Assembly (NCBI GenBank): GCA_903933585.1
Contig: CAIZKO010000116.1
Location: 1 to 33,535 of the forward strand
Reading direction: 5' to 3'
DNA from: an uncultured Actinomycetes bacterium
GTDB taxonomy: Bacteria; Actinomycetota; Actinomycetes; Nanopelagicales; Nanopelagicaceae
Length of the DNA: 33,535 bases
Below, one piece after another: positions 15,904-24,156 of this stretch. Both the position numbers and the translations under genes were made by a program. Below the pieces are notes generated by a model. That model saw nothing but the letters and a program-made list of their open reading frames with translations, was not told the DNA's origin and did not search any database. The number at the start of each line of letters is the position of its first letter. Position 1 is the stretch's first letter.

Positions 15904-16404
15904 ATGGTTTTCACAATTCCCGAGGGCTTGCACGAGGACTTATATCCACTGGCGTGGATGATTGGGACCTGGCGTGGGAAAGGCCACGGCGAATACCCTG
16001 GCATTCCATCTTTTCAATACGCGCAAGAGGTGACCTTCAATCACGACGGTCGCGACTTTCTTAATTACTACTCGCGCACCTGGTTGATCGATGATGATGC
16101 AAATATCATCGAGCCCTTTGAAAACGAAGTGGGATTTTGGCATCCCAAGCCAAAGAAAGTTCTCGAAGTTGTCCTTTCATACAACACCGGACGGGGCGAG
16201 GGCTGGGTCGGACTTTATGATGGTCCGAAGATTCAACTGGCCTTGGACCGCGGGTACGTTTCACCTTCTGGAAAGTCCGTTGAATCTGCCTCGCGCTTAT
16301 ATGGACTTGTTGAAGGACAACTCTTCTTCGCCCACGATGTAGAGATGAATGGCCATGAACTGCAGTCCTATATGTGGTCAACACTCGAACGACAAGCGGA
16401 ATAG
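15904..16404 (+). CDS. Nitrobindin-like (THAP4/UPF0678 haem-binding beta-barrel) protein
   Basis: The 166-residue protein matches the nitrobindin family: WMIGTWRGKGHGEYPGI (~19), a FQYAQEVTFNHDGRDFLNY strand pair and a late ELQSYMWSTLER segment. Members form a 10-stranded barrel that binds ferric haem through a C-terminal His. At the place where I expect that His (usually HL before the last strand residues) this protein appears to have Tyr156, with His151 nearby, so haem binding may be altered. AAAGGG upstream and the preceding TAA-ATG junction suggest translation coupled to the small peptide. Confidence 0.75.
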   Translation: MVFTIPEGLHEDLYPLAWMIGTWRGKGHGEYPGIPSFQYAQEVTFNHDGRDFLNYYSRTWLIDDDANIIEPFENEVGFWHPKPKKVLEVVLSYNTGRGEGWVGLYDGPKIQLALDRGYVSPSGKSVESASRLYGLVEGQLFFAHDVEMNGHELQSYMWSTLERQAE

Positions 16405-16407
16405 CCG

Positions 16408-17352
16408 GTGAGTAATTTCACCGGTGCACTACTAGCGGAGTTGGTTCGAGCGGGCATTGTTGAATCAGTTCACAACGGACATCTAGCTCTCCTCAATAGC
16501 GATGGATCGCTCCGTGCAGCCATCGGAGATATCGACGCGACGATGTATCCGCGTTCCTCGATCAAATCTTTTCAAGCAGCCGCGATGGTTCGCCACGGCT
16601 TAAAGTTAAATCCCCGCCAATTGGCGATCGTCTGCGCTAGCCATTCTGGTTCACCGGAGCACCTTGAAGTTGTCGAATCAATTTTGCATAGCGCTGGACT
16701 TACAGTGATGGATCTTCGCAATACTCCAGACGTTCCACTTGGTCGCGCCGAACGTCAGAGTTGGGGTTCAAATCCACCTTCGCAAATTGCTCAGGGTTGC
16801 AGCGGAAAACACGCTGGCATGCTCGCGACCTGTGTGATTAATGGTTGGGAAACTGAGAGCTATTTAGATCCGGAACATCCATTGCAAATTGCAATTCGCC
16901 AAGAGATCCAATTGCTCATAGGTAATTCCGTGATTTCAACGACAATCGATGGCTGCGGCGCTCCGCTCTTCGCAATTACCACAAAGAATTTTGCGCAGGG
17001 TGCACAGAAGATGCGGATTAGTAGCGATCCGGTTTATCAAGAGGTAATCGCTGCCTGCCTCGCACACCCAGAGATGGTTGCCGGAATCGGCCGCTTAACT
17101 ACGACCTTGATGAAGAGCGTGCCCGGCTTGTTTATTAAGGATGGGGCAGAGGCGGTAGAACTCCTCTCGCTCCCCGATGGTCGCGCCTGCGTATTTAAGG
17201 TCAGCGACGGATCGGATCGCGCCTTCCCGACGATCGTAAAAGCAGTACTCGCCGCGTGGGATATCGACGTAACTATCGATCCCGTGCTTGTGCGAGGGGG
17301 ATCTCATATCACAGGAGAAATTCGAGTATCGCACTCTCTCACGCAGTTATAG
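16408..17352 (+). CDS. L-asparaginase (AnsA/L-asparaginase II type, PF06089-like)
   Basis: The 314-residue protein has landmarks of the actinobacterial/rhizobial asparaginase family that is distinct from E. coli AnsB: MYPRSSIKSFQAAAMV (~47), AIVCASHSGSPEH (~73) and QGCSGKHAGMLATC (~128), with the Ser-x-x-Lys and Ser-Gly-Lys-His residues. It would hydrolyse asparagine to aspartate and ammonia in the cytosol. The start is GTG four bases after the preceding stop. Its TAG stop forms part of the -10 box for mshA. Confidence 0.85.
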   Translation: MSNFTGALLAELVRAGIVESVHNGHLALLNSDGSLRAAIGDIDATMYPRSSIKSFQAAAMVRHGLKLNPRQLAIVCASHSGSPEHLEVVESILHSAGLTVMDLRNTPDVPLGRAERQSWGSNPPSQIAQGCSGKHAGMLATCVINGWETESYLDPEHPLQIAIRQEIQLLIGNSVISTTIDGCGAPLFAITTKNFAQGAQKMRISSDPVYQEVIAACLAHPEMVAGIGRLTTTLMKSVPGLFIKDGAEAVELLSLPDGRACVFKVSDGSDRAFPTIVKAVLAAWDIDVTIDPVLVRGGSHITGEIRVSHSLTQL

Positions 17353-17355
17353 ACT
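17350..17355 (+). promoter_or_regulatory. Candidate -10 element TAGACT for mshA
   Basis: TAGACT overlaps the TAG stop of the asparaginase gene and lies six bases before ATG 17362. No ribosome binding site is seen. Confidence 0.45.
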
Positions 17356-17361
17356 TTTAAC

Positions 17362-18630
17362 ATGAGAGGCCGCATCGCAACCCTAATGATGCACACCTCT
17401 CCTCTTGATCAAGCGGGCATCGGAGATGCTGGCGGCATGAATATTTATGTCGTAGAGAGCGCGCTCAAGATGGCGGCTGCCGGAGTAGATGTTGATATTT
17501 ATACGAGAGCAACCGATCCCTATCTTCCTAAGATTGTTGAACTCGCGCCTGGCGTAACAGTTCGCCATATCGAAGCCGGCCCATTTAAAGGTTTAACCAA
17601 AGAGGAGCTGCCTACGCAGATGGGCGCTCTCACCCATGGTGTAATGGAAGTCTTTAACTCACTTCCTAAGAATTATTACAAAATATTGCACTCGCACTAT
17701 TGGATCAGCGGACAGCTGGGCTGGATGCTCTCGGAACGCACCTCCATTCCACTTGTACACACCATGCACACCATGGCGCGCGTCAAAAATTTGCATATGG
17801 CCGATCAAGAGAGTCCAGAACCGGAAATCCGTGCGATCGGTGAAGAGCAGATTGTTAAGAATGCAGCTGCGCTCATCGCTAATACTGATTCCGAAGCAGC
17901 CAGCCTGGTCTCTCTCTATGGAGCCTGCCCCGACACGGTATTTGTTGTTGCCCCCGGTGTGGATTTAAAGCGCTTTACCGTCGGTGCAGGTAAAGCTGCT
18001 GCACGCGCTAGATTAAATATCGCACCCGATGCACAGATGATTACCTTTGTCGGTCGGGTTCAGCCACATAAGGGTCCAGAGGTATTGGTGCGTGCGGTTG
18101 CCGAGATGCTTACTCATACTCCACATATGCGTGCGAAATTAGCCCTCGTCATTATCGGCGGTGCATCTGGTGCTGGTTCCGCCGAACCGGAGCGTTTAAA
18201 AGAGCTTGCAAAATTCTTGGGCGTCGATGATGTGATTCATTTTATGCCGCCGGTAGCACGAGAAGATCTTCCCGATTGGTACCGCGCTTCTGATTTGGTG
18301 TGTGTGCCAAGTTATTCAGAGAGCTTTGGTCTGGTTGCTCTTGAAGCACAAGCGTGCGGAACACCGGTCGTTGCAACAGCAATTGGTGGATTGCGTACCG
18401 CGGTTGCGGATGGAATTTCGGGTTCGCTCGTTGACGGCCATGATCCACGCGCTTGGTCTGCGGTGATCTCACGATTACTTGCCGACCCAGCACGCCGAAT
18501 CACACTTTCTATGGGCGCGATCTCTCATGCCGCTAACTTTGGATGGGAATCAACGGCAAGACGAACTTTAGATGTATATGACTGGGTATTGTCTCGAGGC
18601 GAGGAAACATCTATTAAACTGGTGCAATGA
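17362..18630 (+). CDS. mshA: D-inositol-3-phosphate glycosyltransferase MshA
   Basis: The 422-residue GT4 glycosyltransferase opens with the MshA-type N-terminus ([20 protein letters not shown]), has [14 protein letters not shown] (~111) and [12 protein letters not shown] (~130), and the C-terminal nucleotide-sugar motif [20 protein letters not shown] with the EX7E pair. MshA joins N-acetylglucosamine from UDP-GlcNAc to inositol-3-phosphate, the first step of mycothiol, the thiol buffer of Actinobacteria. The gene order mshA-gpm-senX3-regX3 is also known from mycobacteria. Its stop overlaps the ATG of gpmA. Confidence 0.92.
   Translation: MRGRIATLMMHTSPLDQAGIGDAGGMNIYVVESALKMAAAGVDVDIYTRATDPYLPKIVELAPGVTVRHIEAGPFKGLTKEELPTQMGALTHGVMEVFNSLPKNYYKILHSHYWISGQLGWMLSERTSIPLVHTMHTMARVKNLHMADQESPEPEIRAIGEEQIVKNAAALIANTDSEAASLVSLYGACPDTVFVVAPGVDLKRFTVGAGKAAARARLNIAPDAQMITFVGRVQPHKGPEVLVRAVAEMLTHTPHMRAKLALVIIGGASGAGSAEPERLKELAKFLGVDDVIHFMPPVAREDLPDWYRASDLVCVPSYSESFGLVALEAQACGTPVVATAIGGLRTAVADGISGSLVDGHDPRAWSAVISRLLADPARRITLSMGAISHAANFGWESTARRTLDVYDWVLSRGEETSIKLVQ
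18615..18620 (+). promoter_or_regulatory. Candidate internal -10 element TAAACT before gpmA
   Basis: TAAACT inside the end of mshA is six bases before the gpmA ATG. A separate leaderless gpmA transcript is possible besides readthrough from mshA. Confidence 0.4.
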
Positions 18631-19373
18631 CCACACAATTGATCTTGCTTCGCCACGGCGAGTCCGAATGGAACGCTAAGAATCTCTTTACCGGGTGGGT
18701 AGATGTCTCCCTCTCCGAGAAGGGGCAGATCGAGGCCAAGCGTGGTGGCGAGCTCCTCAAAGAGCGTGGATTACTGCCAAATATTGTTCATACCTCACTC
18801 CTACGTCGGGCAATCATCACCTCGCAGATCGCGCTGGATGAGTGCGATCGCGCTTGGATCCCCGTCCATCGCTCTTGGCGTTTAAACGAGCGTCACTATG
18901 GCGCATTGCAGGGCAAAGATAAGGCGCAGACCTTGGCCGAGTATGGCGAGGAGCAGTTCATGCTCTGGCGCCGCTCCTTCGATGTGCCACCTCCACCGAT
19001 TGCCGATAACGATGAATTTAGCCAGGCGCATGACCCGCGCTATGCCGACCTTGGCGCTGCGCTTCCTAAGTCAGAGTGCCTCAAGGATGTCGTTGATCGC
19101 ATGCTGCCCTATTGGTTTGATGCGATCATTCCCGACCTCACCGCTCATAAGACCGTTCTGGTGACGGCACATGGAAATTCGTTGCGCGCGCTCGTTAAGC
19201 ATCTGGATGGAATTTCGGATGCTGATATTGCCAGCCTTAATATCCCTACCGGTATCCCTTTGCTCTACGAGCTCAAAGATGACTTTACGCCGGTAAAGGT
19301 GGGTGGCGAGTATCTAGACCCGGCCGCGGCAGCTGATGCAATCACCGCGGTGGCTAATCAAGGCAAGAAGTAG
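18627..19373 (+). CDS. gpmA: 2,3-bisphosphoglycerate-dependent phosphoglycerate mutase
   Basis: The 248-residue enzyme has the histidine-phosphatase signature [17 protein letters not shown] (~8, catalytic His10), [15 protein letters not shown] (~87) and the second catalytic His in [17 protein letters not shown] (~180). It interconverts 3- and 2-phosphoglycerate in glycolysis. The length matches the E. coli-type enzyme. The ATGA overlap with mshA couples the two. The gene is convergent with phoU, three bases apart. Confidence 0.96.
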   Translation: MTTQLILLRHGESEWNAKNLFTGWVDVSLSEKGQIEAKRGGELLKERGLLPNIVHTSLLRRAIITSQIALDECDRAWIPVHRSWRLNERHYGALQGKDKAQTLAEYGEEQFMLWRRSFDVPPPPIADNDEFSQAHDPRYADLGAALPKSECLKDVVDRMLPYWFDAIIPDLTAHKTVLVTAHGNSLRALVKHLDGISDADIASLNIPTGIPLLYELKDDFTPVKVGGEYLDPAAAADAITAVANQGKK

Positions 19374-19376
19374 AAG

Positions 19377-20027
19377 TTAACTTTTAGGGGCGAACTCACC
19401 GGTCTCGGTGTAATACACGCGCTGGGCAATTGACACGGCGTGATCGGAGAAGCGTTCGTAGTACCGACTTGCAAAGGCCATATCGACCGCAGCCTCAACT
19501 GAATTATTCCAATCAGAGCTGAGCAGCGTGGCAATTAATCGGCGTTGCAATATATCCATCTCGTCGTCGTCGCTGTCGATTTCGAGGGCGCGATTGGTGT
19601 CACGAAATTCCAGAACAACTGCCATCTTCTCCACAATACGGGAGGCCGCAGAGCCCATCTCTGTTATCACCTCAAGTAATTCTGCAGGTACTGCCTTGTT
19701 GGGATAACGCATCCGTGCCAGCTTGGCGATGTGGTTTGCGAGATCGCCCATACGTTCTAGGTCGGCGCTGATTCGTAGCGAACTTACGAGGCGCCGCAGG
19801 TCTGACGCGACCGGCTGCTGGCGTGCCATGATGTTGATTGTTCGCTCATCCAGCGCGTGCTGGATTCTGTCGATTTCAAGATCATCCGCAATCACCTTCT
19901 CAGCCAATTGCAGGTCGGTATTGAGCAGGGCCTTGGTGGCAGATTCGATAGCATCCCGAACCAGGGCCGTCATCTTGAGGTGGTCGGCCGTAATCGACTC
20001 GAGCTCCTCGTGGAATATGTCGCGCAT
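19377..20027 (-). CDS. phoU: Phosphate signalling regulator PhoU
   Basis: The track starts at 20060, but the family usually begins MRD-FHEEL, which is the ATG at 20027 here, and a TACCCT box lies exactly six bases upstream of it. That gives 216 residues, the standard size. Two PhoU three-helix repeats are visible, with the metal-binding E/D motifs RMGDLANHIAKLARMR (~92) and ERFSDHAVSIAQRV (~193). PhoU restrains the phosphate two-component kinase and the Pst transporter when phosphate is plentiful. It is divergent from senX3. No pst genes lie in the window. Confidence 0.93.
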   Translation of the reverse strand: MRDIFHEELESITADHLKMTALVRDAIESATKALLNTDLQLAEKVIADDLEIDRIQHALDERTINIMARQQPVASDLRRLVSSLRISADLERMGDLANHIAKLARMRYPNKAVPAELLEVITEMGSAASRIVEKMAVVLEFRDTNRALEIDSDDDEMDILQRRLIATLLSSDWNNSVEAAVDMAFASRYYERFSDHAVSIAQRVYYTETGEFAPKS

Positions 20028-20033
20028 TGGTGA

Positions 20034-20039
20034 AGGGTA
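20034..20039 (-). promoter_or_regulatory. Candidate -10 element TACCCT for phoU
   Basis: On the minus strand TACCCT is six bases before ATG 20027. The candidate PHO box lies just upstream of where the -35 region would be. Confidence 0.5.
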
Positions 20040-20069
20040 CCCCGAGGGCGTGTATGCCACGGGTTGATA

Positions 20070-20098
20070 TGTGAACTTGTCCTAAACGGAATCTGAAG
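20070..20098 (-). promoter_or_regulatory. Candidate PHO box (RegX3/PhoP site) between phoU and senX3
   Basis: Read on the minus strand: CTTCAGA-ttcc-GTTTAGG-acaa-GTTCACA. These are three 7-base units at exact 11-base spacing, resembling the Streptomyces PHO box direct repeat GTTCACC with 4-base gaps. The third unit matches 6 of 7; the others are weaker. The position suits activation of phoU, or autoregulation of senX3-regX3. Confidence 0.45.
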
Positions 20099-20157
20099 TT
20101 TTGGGGCTGATTTCCCCACAAGGGGCTTGAAGGGGGAGCGCATACCCCGAAGGCTCC

Positions 20158-20163
20158 TACGAT
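20158..20163 (+). promoter_or_regulatory. Candidate -10 element TACGAT for senX3
   Basis: TACGAT lies six bases before GTG 20170. The same hexamer serves both genes at the 15763-15781 palindrome. Confidence 0.5.
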
Positions 20164-20169
20164 AAGGGG

Positions 20170-21246
20170 GTGAGTTGGATCAAGCGCAGACCAGAGGTAG
20201 TGGAGTACTTCAATCCGCTTGAAATCACCCCTGCCATGGCCACCCTCCTCTCTAACGTCGATGCCGAAGCGATCGTCATTGGTCCAAATGACCTTATTAT
20301 TTATATGAGCGATAGCGTCAATAATTTTAATTTGCAGCGCGATAACCGCATCAACAATGAATCGCTACAACATCTCGTTCGAGCGGTACGCCGCAGCGGA
20401 AATATTCAAGAAGCAACAATGGAACTTCCACGTGGTCCCCTTGGGACAGGTACTCATGACTTACTCGTCCGCGTAATACCCCTAGATGCAAATGGGCTGA
20501 TCTGCGTTTTGATATTTGACGATAGCGAGATGCGCCGCCTAGATTCTATTCGCCGCGATTTCGTTGCCAATATTTCTCACGAGCTCAAGACTCCGATCGG
20601 TGCGCTCTCGATTCTCTCCGAAGCGGTACTTGGAGCCGCCGATGATCCGGAGGCAATCGTGCGTTTTGCAAATCGGATGCAGGCTGAATCAAAGCGCCTG
20701 AGCGATCTGGTTCAAGAGATTATCAATCTATCTCGATTGCAAGATGACGATCCCCTTAAAAATGCCAAAGTTATTGATCTCAACGAAGTTTTGCTCAATG
20801 CGATTGATCAATCTGAGCTCAACGCCAGCGCGCGTAATATTGAATTAATCTATAGCGAGCAGGCGCAAGCCCGAATAAAGGGTGACCAGAGCCAGGTAAT
20901 AATGGCGATCTCAAATTTGATCGAAAACGCGATCAACTACAGTCCTGAAGGAACCCGAGTTGCGATTGCGCTCCGAGTAAATGATGGCCTTGCCGAAGTT
21001 TCTGTGACAGATCAAGGAATCGGAATACCCGAGAAAGATCTTGAACGTATCTTCGAACGTTTTTATCGTGTCGATCCTGCGCGTTCGCGCGCAACCGGCG
21101 GCACAGGTTTAGGACTCTCTATCGTGAAGCACGTTGCAACCAATCACGGTGGGGATGTTTCGGTATGGAGCGTCGAAAATGCTGGTAGTACATTTACAAT
21201 CCGTTTTCCCATCACATCTCACCTAACAGCCGTGGAGGCCGAGTAA
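20170..21246 (+). CDS. senX3: SenX3-type sensor histidine kinase, without membrane helices
   Basis: The 358-residue kinase has an N-terminal PAS-like region (~20-120), a dimerisation/phosphoacceptor motif (FVANISHELKTPIGAL, His137) and a HATPase domain with the N box (NLIENAINYS), G1 (DQGIGIPE), F box (FERFYRVD) and G2 (GGTGLGLSIV). Mycobacterial SenX3 carries two N-terminal membrane helices; here the PAS region starts within ~20 residues of the start, and an in-frame stop at 20128 rules out a longer reading frame. The kinase is probably cytosolic and must receive the phosphate signal through partners such as PhoU. RegX3 follows with overlapping stop and start (TAATG). Confidence 0.9.
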   Translation: MSWIKRRPEVVEYFNPLEITPAMATLLSNVDAEAIVIGPNDLIIYMSDSVNNFNLQRDNRINNESLQHLVRAVRRSGNIQEATMELPRGPLGTGTHDLLVRVIPLDANGLICVLIFDDSEMRRLDSIRRDFVANISHELKTPIGALSILSEAVLGAADDPEAIVRFANRMQAESKRLSDLVQEIINLSRLQDDDPLKNAKVIDLNEVLLNAIDQSELNASARNIELIYSEQAQARIKGDQSQVIMAISNLIENAINYSPEGTRVAIALRVNDGLAEVSVTDQGIGIPEKDLERIFERFYRVDPARSRATGGTGLGLSIVKHVATNHGGDVSVWSVENAGSTFTIRFPITSHLTAVEAE

Positions 21247-21926
21247 TGACAAAGATCCTCGTAGTAGAAGACGAAGCATCATTCTCCGATGCGCTCGCCT
21301 ATCTCTTAGGACGCGAAGGATTCGATGTTTCAGTAGCCGATACGGGTACCGGAGCTATTGAAGAGTTTGATCGCCACGGCGCTGACTTAATTCTGCTTGA
21401 TCTCATGTTGCCTGGGCTACCTGGGACCGAGGTATGTCGTCAGATTCGTACGCGCTCTAATGTTCCTGTGATCATGTTGACCGCGAAAGATACCGAAGTC
21501 GACAAGGTCGTTGGACTTGAACTTGGTGCCGATGATTATGTAACAAAGCCTTATTCCACCCGCGAACTAGTTGCGCGTATTCGCGCGGTGTTGCGTCGTC
21601 GCGGCGAGGACGATGTTTCTACCGATGGATTGCTCTCAGCGGGTCCAGTTCGCATCGATGTTGAGCGCCACTTGGTAACCGTTAATGGAACTCCACAAGC
21701 GCTTCCACTTAAAGAGTTCGAACTTCTTGAATTCTTAGTACGTAATAGTGGACGCGTCTTAACGCGTTCGCAATTAATCGATCGCGTCTGGGGCAGCGAT
21801 TACTTTGGTGATACCAAGACCCTCGACGTTCACGTAAAGCGCTTGCGCGCCAAGATCGAATCAGATCCAGGCAACCCAGTCTTTATTCAGACCGTGCGCG
21901 GACTTGGATATAAGTTCGAAGAGTAA
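21246..21926 (+). CDS. regX3: RegX3-type response regulator (OmpR/PhoB family)
   Basis: The 226-residue regulator has an N-terminal receiver with acidic pocket EDE (~8), phosphoacceptor Asp52 (LILLDLMLPGLPG), the switch Thr in MLTAKD and Lys101 (TKPYS), then a winged-helix DNA-binding domain (LPLKEFELLEFLVRNSGRVLTRSQL ... DVHVKRLRAKIE). GGAGG seven bases before the ATG gives good translation. With SenX3 it controls phosphate-starvation genes. The two candidate PHO boxes in this window are its likely targets. Confidence 0.95.
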   Translation: MTKILVVEDEASFSDALAYLLGREGFDVSVADTGTGAIEEFDRHGADLILLDLMLPGLPGTEVCRQIRTRSNVPVIMLTAKDTEVDKVVGLELGADDYVTKPYSTRELVARIRAVLRRRGEDDVSTDGLLSAGPVRIDVERHLVTVNGTPQALPLKEFELLEFLVRNSGRVLTRSQLIDRVWGSDYFGDTKTLDVHVKRLRAKIESDPGNPVFIQTVRGLGYKFEE

Positions 21927-22418
21927 TTATTTAGTAGAAGCAGGCGACGCACCAACGCCAGCAAGGTAATCCGCTTTGGCGCGAACAATGGCGCTGAGAG
22001 TTACTGAAGCCGCGTGTGCAAAGGTGACAACAACATCAACACGATTGCCCGGGGCGGTGGTCAGGCCTGGTACAACTCCGGTTGCATTTGCAGAGTCACC
22101 AGAGAAGATCACTGGAGTGTTCTGCACGAGACCGTATGACGGTGCAGAGAGAGTTGCTTTAATTCCACCCACGGTAATTCCGGTGAGCGCATCGCTTGTG
22201 GCCTCTTCATTGATAAAGGTTCCAACGAGATCGGCGCTGCCATCGGGCTGGGATACGAGCAGTACATCGCGAATATAGATAGAACCGCTTTGCGCTTCGA
22301 CGCCATCCGTAACCTGCTTGATATTGCGGGTGGGAGCCTGGGCTCCGCTTGCGCCACAGCCGGTGAGGGCGAGGACGCTGATCAATGCGGTGGCTATGCC
22401 TGCGGTCTTCTTCATCAT
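21927..22418 (-). CDS. Small lipoprotein, beta-rich, unknown function
   Basis: The 163-residue product begins with a lipoprotein signal peptide (MMKKTAGIATALISVLALTGCGAS), with the lipobox LTGC and Cys21 as the lipid anchor. The mature part is Val/Thr/Ala-rich and reads like a copper-chaperone (PCu(A)C-like) or general Ig-type beta domain (SIYIRDVLLVSQPDGSADLVGTFINEE), but I see no Met/His metal motif. TATTCT lies six bases before ATG 22418. It is directly convergent with regX3, with no base between the stops. Function is not assigned. Confidence 0.75.
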   Translation of the reverse strand: MMKKTAGIATALISVLALTGCGASGAQAPTRNIKQVTDGVEAQSGSIYIRDVLLVSQPDGSADLVGTFINEEATSDALTGITVGGIKATLSAPSYGLVQNTPVIFSGDSANATGVVPGLTTAPGNRVDVVVTFAHAASVTLSAIVRAKADYLAGVGASPASTK

Positions 22419-22424
22419 GGCGGA

Positions 22425-22430
22425 AGAATA
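22425..22430 (-). promoter_or_regulatory. Candidate -10 element TATTCT for the lipoprotein gene
   Basis: On the minus strand TATTCT is followed by six bases (TCCGCC) and ATG 22418. It supports the first of the two adjacent ATG codons. Confidence 0.5.
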
Positions 22431-22471
22431 CAGGGCTTATATGGCCATTTTTCTGTGACCCAAGTCGCTGG

Positions 22472-22477
22472 TACAAT
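22472..22477 (+). promoter_or_regulatory. Candidate -10 element TACAAT of a conventional, leadered promoter for carD
   Basis: TACAAT lies 28 bases before ATG 22506. The transcript would carry a short leader with AGGAG at 22493-22497, eight bases before the start. It contrasts with the leaderless genes around it. Confidence 0.45.
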
Positions 22478-22505
22478 TGGCGCCTAATCCCAAGGAGCCC
22501 ATTTA

Positions 22506-22988
22506 ATGTCATTTAAGGTCGGCGAAACCGTTGTATATCCCCATCACGGAGCGGCTCTCATTGAAGCTATTGAGACTCGGACTATAAAAGGCGAAGATAA
22601 GATTTATCTGGTTTTGAAGGTGGCTCAGGGCGACCTGACAGTCCGCGTTCCAGCCGAGAATATTGACCTAGTAGGCGTTCGCGATGTCGTTGACTCTGCC
22701 GGTCTGGACCGAGTCTTCAATGTCCTGCGTCAGCCATATACCGAGGAGCCAACAAACTGGTCTCGTCGCTATAAGGCAAATGTCGAAAAATTAGCCTCTG
22801 GTGATGTCATCAAGGTAGCGGAAGTTGTTCGCGACCTTTATCGTCGCGATCTCGATCGCGGACTCTCTGCCGGTGAGAAGCGCATGCTCTCAAAAGCGAA
22901 GCAGATCTTGATCTCTGAACTCGCGCTCGCTGAGCGAACTGATGAAGAGAAGGCTGGCGTAATCCTCGATGAGGTTCTAGCTTCCTAA
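22506..22988 (+). CDS. carD: CarD-family RNA polymerase-binding transcription factor
   Basis: The 160-residue protein has the N-terminal RNAP-interacting Tudor-like domain ([20 protein letters not shown], ~3-60) and the C-terminal helical DNA-binding domain ([31 protein letters not shown]), including the Trp that wedges into the -10 region. CarD stabilises open promoter complexes, notably at rRNA genes, and is essential in mycobacteria. The order carD-ispD-ispF-cysS-rlmB is a familiar actinobacterial block. Confidence 0.95.
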   Translation: MSFKVGETVVYPHHGAALIEAIETRTIKGEDKIYLVLKVAQGDLTVRVPAENIDLVGVRDVVDSAGLDRVFNVLRQPYTEEPTNWSRRYKANVEKLASGDVIKVAEVVRDLYRRDLDRGLSAGEKRMLSKAKQILISELALAERTDEEKAGVILDEVLAS

Positions 22989-22998
22989 AGCTAGCCCC

Positions 22999-24147
22999 GT
23001 GACTGATTTAGTTGCCGTCATCATTCCTGCTGGCGGCAGTGGTGAGCGCTTAGGCGCCAAAATACCTAAGGCTCTCGTACAACTGGCAGGAAGAACTCTC
23101 ATTGAACACGCCGTTGCAAATATGGCGCCAATTGCCAATCAAATTATCGTGGCGGCACCTGCAGGATACGAAGCAGAATTTCAAAAGCTCTTGGGAAGCG
23201 AAGTTACCGTTGTCACCGGGGGCACCACTCGTACCTTGAGCGTGAAGCTAGCACTTGAATTCGTAGGCAAAGAGAATGATTACATTCTCGTCCATGATGC
23301 CGCCCGCGCCTTAGCTTCCACCGATTTAGCAATGCGCATTGTGGATTCCTTGCGTGCGGGTGAGCGCGCGGTTGTTCCAGGTCTCGCAGTCACTGACACC
23401 ATCAAGCGCGTAGATAGTGATAACTATGTGACGAAGACCCCAACGCGATCTAAGTTGCGAGCCATTCAAACCCCTCAGGGATTCTCCCGGAAATTGCTGA
23501 TCAAGGCGCATTCATCTCCAGATGATGTGACCGATGATGCAGGACTTGTCGAAGATCGCGGCGTGGATGTCAAGGTCATCGCTGGTGAAGAACTCGCATT
23601 CAAAATAACGACGTTGAGTGATCTGGTACGAGCCGAACGTGCGCTCATTCCCGAAGCGGATAGTGAGATGCGCGTCGGTATCGGCACGGATACCCATGCC
23701 TTCTCCAACAACCCGGCTCGTTCATTGTGGCTCGCTGGATTGTTCTGGCCGAACGAAGTGGGCGTTGATGGACATTCCGATGGCGACGTGGCAGCACATG
23801 CAATCTGTGATGCGCTCTTTAGCGCGGCCGGACTCGGTGATCTTGGTTCTAACTTTGGGACCAGTGATCCCAAATACGCGGGCGCAAGCGGTTTACAGCT
23901 CTTAGCCGAATGCTTGCAGCGCGTAGATGCAACTGGTTTTGTGATCAACAACATCTCAGTTCAAATTATTGGAAATCGTCCCAAGATCGGTTCACGACGT
24001 GCTGAGGCAATGTATGCGCTCTCCGCGACGTTGGGTGGAGCCCCGGTCTCAGTAAGCGCCACAACAACCGATGGTTTGGGCTTCACCGGTGAGGGTCGTG
24101 GTATCTCCGCCATCGCCACTGCTCTACTACTTCGCAGCGCACGATAG
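22999..24147 (+). CDS. ispDF: Bifunctional IspD-IspF fusion of the MEP isoprenoid pathway
   Basis: The 382 residues join two enzymes. IspD (~1-220) shows [18 protein letters not shown] and [10 protein letters not shown] and transfers CMP to methylerythritol phosphate. IspF (~225-382) shows the metal motif [35 protein letters not shown] and the C-terminal [19 protein letters not shown], and makes the cyclic diphosphate. In many actinobacteria these are neighbouring separate genes; here one frame covers both without an internal stop. The IspF FGTSDP segment differs from the more common FPDTDP. The start is GTG ten bases after the carD stop. Confidence 0.93.
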   Translation: MTDLVAVIIPAGGSGERLGAKIPKALVQLAGRTLIEHAVANMAPIANQIIVAAPAGYEAEFQKLLGSEVTVVTGGTTRTLSVKLALEFVGKENDYILVHDAARALASTDLAMRIVDSLRAGERAVVPGLAVTDTIKRVDSDNYVTKTPTRSKLRAIQTPQGFSRKLLIKAHSSPDDVTDDAGLVEDRGVDVKVIAGEELAFKITTLSDLVRAERALIPEADSEMRVGIGTDTHAFSNNPARSLWLAGLFWPNEVGVDGHSDGDVAAHAICDALFSAAGLGDLGSNFGTSDPKYAGASGLQLLAECLQRVDATGFVINNISVQIIGNRPKIGSRRAEAMYALSATLGGAPVSVSATTTDGLGFTGEGRGISAIATALLLRSAR

Positions 24148-24150
24148 AAT
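24145..24150 (+). promoter_or_regulatory. Candidate -10 element TAGAAT overlapping the ispDF stop
   Basis: TAGAAT includes the TAG stop of ispDF and is six bases before the cysS ATG. Confidence 0.45.
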
Positions 24151-24156
24151 CTCCTA

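Noticed and set aside
19374-19383. Palindrome AAGTTAACTT between gpmA and phoU as a terminator or operator
   Set aside because: Ten bases only, no loop and no clear T run; likely chance at the tight convergent junction.
20028-20060. Extended phoU start at 20060
   Set aside because: The family N-terminus and a TACCCT box six bases upstream both point to ATG 20027.
20102-20118. TGGGG-N7-CCCCA inverted repeat upstream of senX3 as a terminator or riboswitch
   Set aside because: Five-pair stem without a T run, and it lies upstream of the likely transcription start, so it would not be in the RNA. A weak operator remains possible.
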